Shown here: positions 62,013-64,000 of the stretch, in pieces
How the letters are laid out: the number at the start of each line of letters is the position of its first letter
Position numbering within the stretch: the first letter of the stretch is position 1
Assembly (NCBI GenBank): GCA_033439295.1
Contig: JAVTLE010000003.1
Coordinates: 62,001 to 126,000 of the forward strand
Source: Deuterostichococcus epilithicus
Lineage: Eukaryota > Chlorophyta > Trebouxiophyceae > Prasiolales > Stichococcaceae
Length of the DNA: 64,000 nucleotides
Direction: 5' to 3'
Notes under the pieces: model-generated
What the model saw: only the letters and a program-made list of their open reading frames with translations
Told to the model about the DNA's origin: nothing
The model's database searches: none
Position numbers and translations under genes: made by a program

Positions 62013-64000
62013 ATGGAGACTGTTGCAGTGGATGTGAAATGGCAGAAGGAGACATTTAAGGGTGTCGAAATTGACATGTCGCAGCCTCCAGTGGTCTTCA
62101 AGAACCAGCTCTTCTCGCTGACAGGTGGGCTACCCGTGTGGCTGCTGGTGGCGGGCATTTGAAAGCTTTCCATTCATGGAAGGCCAGAAGCCTCCGCTGC
62201 CGCTCACGCAGTTGTTCGCATCGCCAGTCAGAAATATGGTGGCTCATGCTCCCACAACGGGGCAGTCGGTGCATCTGCGGGGCTGTGGCGCCGGAACAGC
62301 GGGCAGACACGCTGCCCATGACAATCCGACATGCTGCACCATCGCTGGGGCCAGAGCCCCGCTGCGTTTGCACAGTCAGCTTGCCGCAAAGCATTTGGGC
62401 TCATGCGGCGCACCCCGCGAAGGAAACGTTGGGCGCTGCCAGCACACGCTGCCCAGCGCACGCATCACGTCGACGCTCCGCGACACCGCCGCTCCCAAAT
62501 GCAGGCGTGGCGCCGGAGCGGCAGAAGATCATGGTGAAGGGCGGACTGCTGAAGGACGACCAGGAGTGGGCGAAAGCAGGCATCAAGCCCGGGCAGAGGC
62601 TCATGATGATGGGCACTGCGGATGCAGTGCCGCAGGCGCCCACCGCCAAGCAGGCGAGTCATTTTGGCGAGTCACTGCTTGTGCTCCGGGAACCAACGCA
62701 CTGCGGCAGTACGTCCGTCGAGCGCGTTTCGAGCCCCAGCAGTGCCCATGCGGTGGCAGGGTGCGGTGCGTGTTGCAGTCAGGTGGCTGCTGCCATCTGT
62801 TGGCGGAGGACCCACTGCCGCCCTGAAGGGGAAACCCTTGAAACTCTCCTGGACGCAGGTGTTTGTGGAGGACCTGCCAGAGGATGAACAAGATGTGACG
62901 GGGCTGACTCAGTACGGCGCGGGGCTGGACAACCTGGGCAACACCTGCTACATGAACTCCACGCTGCAGGTGGGGCCTGCCCTCCTCAGACGCTGCGAGG
63001 GGTTTGCAGCCGTCAGCCCTCTGACTGCCGGCACAGCACGCAGCCTGTCAGCCTCCAAGAGCCAGCCCCGTGGTGGGCTCATCGGCGCGGGGGTGTGCAC
63101 CGTTCGGCAGCTTGCGGAGGGAGGACAGGAACGTGCATCTTTGTGCTAATGCCCTCAGCTCAGCTGTAGCATCTGCAACCCTCACCTCAGCCTGTCGCCG
63201 CCGCAGTGCTTCTACGGCGTGCCAGAACTGCGCAGCGCAGTGAGCAGCTACGTGCTCGGCGGCCCGGCGGCCGGTGGTGGCGGCGCACCCCACGGCGCGG
63301 CCAACAGCCGGCTGGCGGCGGCGGCGCGGGATCTTTTCAAGGACCTGCAGCGATCGGCAAAGCCGGTGCCGCCGCTGGGCTTCTGGCTGGGGCTGCGGGA
63401 AGCGTACCCGCAGTTCAACCAGCAGAACAATCAGGTGCAGCTGCTGTACCCTCGGCCTCCAACAGCGTGACAGCATGCCTCGTGCTCCAAATTTCAGGCG
63501 ATTTGCGGGCTGCCGCGCTTGCTGTGCCTCGTCAACGTGTTTGCGGCGTGTGTCCAGACTAAAACCCAGCTGGTTGTCTGATGCTGTGCCTGCCCACGGC
63601 ATGCAGGGCCACTTCTCGCAACAGGATGCCGAGGAGTGCTGGACGCAGCTCATGTACTCGCTGCGATCCGTAGTGAAGGTATGCTACTGTCCAGTTGCAC
63701 TTCTGCAATCCCTCGTGCACGCACTGCGCGGCAGCTGCTGCAAGGACACAGCTTCCTGCTGGCGCTGCTGGCCCAACCTCGTCACTGCTGCTCGATCGGG
63801 GAGCTGGCTTTGCCTCATCGAGGTGTCCTCGAGCGTCTGTGTTTCAAGCGGTCGTCGCGTGATGTGCGCTGCAGGACCCAGCGCAGCCGGACGCCTCGGT
63901 GGTGGACGCACTATTTGGTGTGAAGCTGCACACCAGCCTCAAGTGCGAGGAGAGCGGCGAGGCCATCGAGGTGCAGTCTCCGGGTTTAGGTTTTACTGCA
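62013..64000 (+). CDS. UBP6: Ubiquitin carboxyl-terminal hydrolase UBP6/USP14 (5' part, runs off window)
   Basis: Exons 62013-62124, 62505-62653, 62859-62969, 63207-63434, 63607-63678 and 63875-window end join in frame. It is a proteasome-associated deubiquitinase. It starts METVAVDVKWQKETFKGVE, an N-terminal ubiquitin-like domain that continues through ERQKIMVKGGLLKDD and GQRLMMMGTAD. The USP Cys box is GLDNLGNTCYMNSTLQ (catalytic Cys about residue 117). YPQFNQQNNQGHFSQQDAEE and CWTQLMYSLRS match the USP14/UBP6 subfamily. FGVKLHTSLKCEESGEAIEV follows near the window edge. The His box lies beyond the window. The intron starting at 62654 uses a GC donor. The start ATG is supported by the complete beta-grasp opening. 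Confidence 0.9.

Noticed and set aside
63980-63998. Telomere-like GGGTTTAGGTTTTA at the window end
   Set aside because: Only about one and a half imperfect units and in a coding context of UBP6. The window edge is arbitrary.

Overview
The window looks like nuclear DNA of a GC-rich, intron-dense green alga. A Chlorella-like trebouxiophyte is my best guess. The basis is plant/algal orthologues with many short introns, strong G/C preference at third codon positions, Ala/Gln/Pro-rich insertions, and wall/matrix-type secreted proteins. No transposon, rRNA, tRNA, CRISPR or viral element was recognised. Exon models were built by hand by joining acceptor (AG) and donor (GT or GC) sites so that conserved protein stretches stay in frame. 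Thirteen genes could be modelled mostly or completely this way. There is no transcript evidence.

Layout. 0-2 kb: the 3' part of an unidentified + strand gene. 2.2-10 kb: a poorly resolved + strand region of secreted-type exons, including a PA14/pherophorin-like protein and a Cys-rich C-terminus. 10.4-14.1 kb (-): a 655-residue secreted GH5 glycoside hydrolase with an N-terminal carbohydrate-binding-like module. 14.9-17.6+ kb (-): a SAP-motif protein. 18.3-21.7 kb (+): argC, plastid arginine synthesis. 22.7-25.1 kb (-): an RBM42-type RNA-binding protein. 26.0-30.7 kb (+): GCN5 histone acetyltransferase. 31.4-33.6 kb (-): peroxisomal enoyl-CoA hydratase 2 with an SKL C-terminus. 34.4-37.8 kb (-): ceramide synthase (LAG1/TLC) with two candidate terminal exons. 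38.5-41.7 kb (-): OTUD6-like deubiquitinase. 42.8-47.3 kb (+): inositol polyphosphate kinase with a very large low-complexity insertion. 47.8-53.0 and 53.5-58.5 kb (+): tandem PRISE-type (progesterone 5-beta-reductase/iridoid synthase-like) reductases. 59.3-61.8 kb (-): C-terminal half of a CCA tRNA nucleotidyltransferase. 62.0 kb to the end (+): UBP6/USP14 deubiquitinase, running off the window.

These are mostly housekeeping genes and do not form one pathway. Two deubiquitinases, a chromatin writer, an RNA-binding protein and several lipid/peroxisome enzymes are simply neighbours. The unusual signal is in gene structure. (1) About 15 of 109 modelled introns use a GC donor, against roughly 1% in most nuclear genomes. 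(2) Many introns carry short degenerate copies of an adjacent exon edge ('exon echoes'), seen in argC, OTUD6, ceramide synthase, the inositol kinase, a PRISE gene and the unidentified first gene. (3) The two PRISE paralogues differ in exon number, 14 against 18. Together these suggest a lineage where local tandem duplication keeps making and remodelling splice sites.
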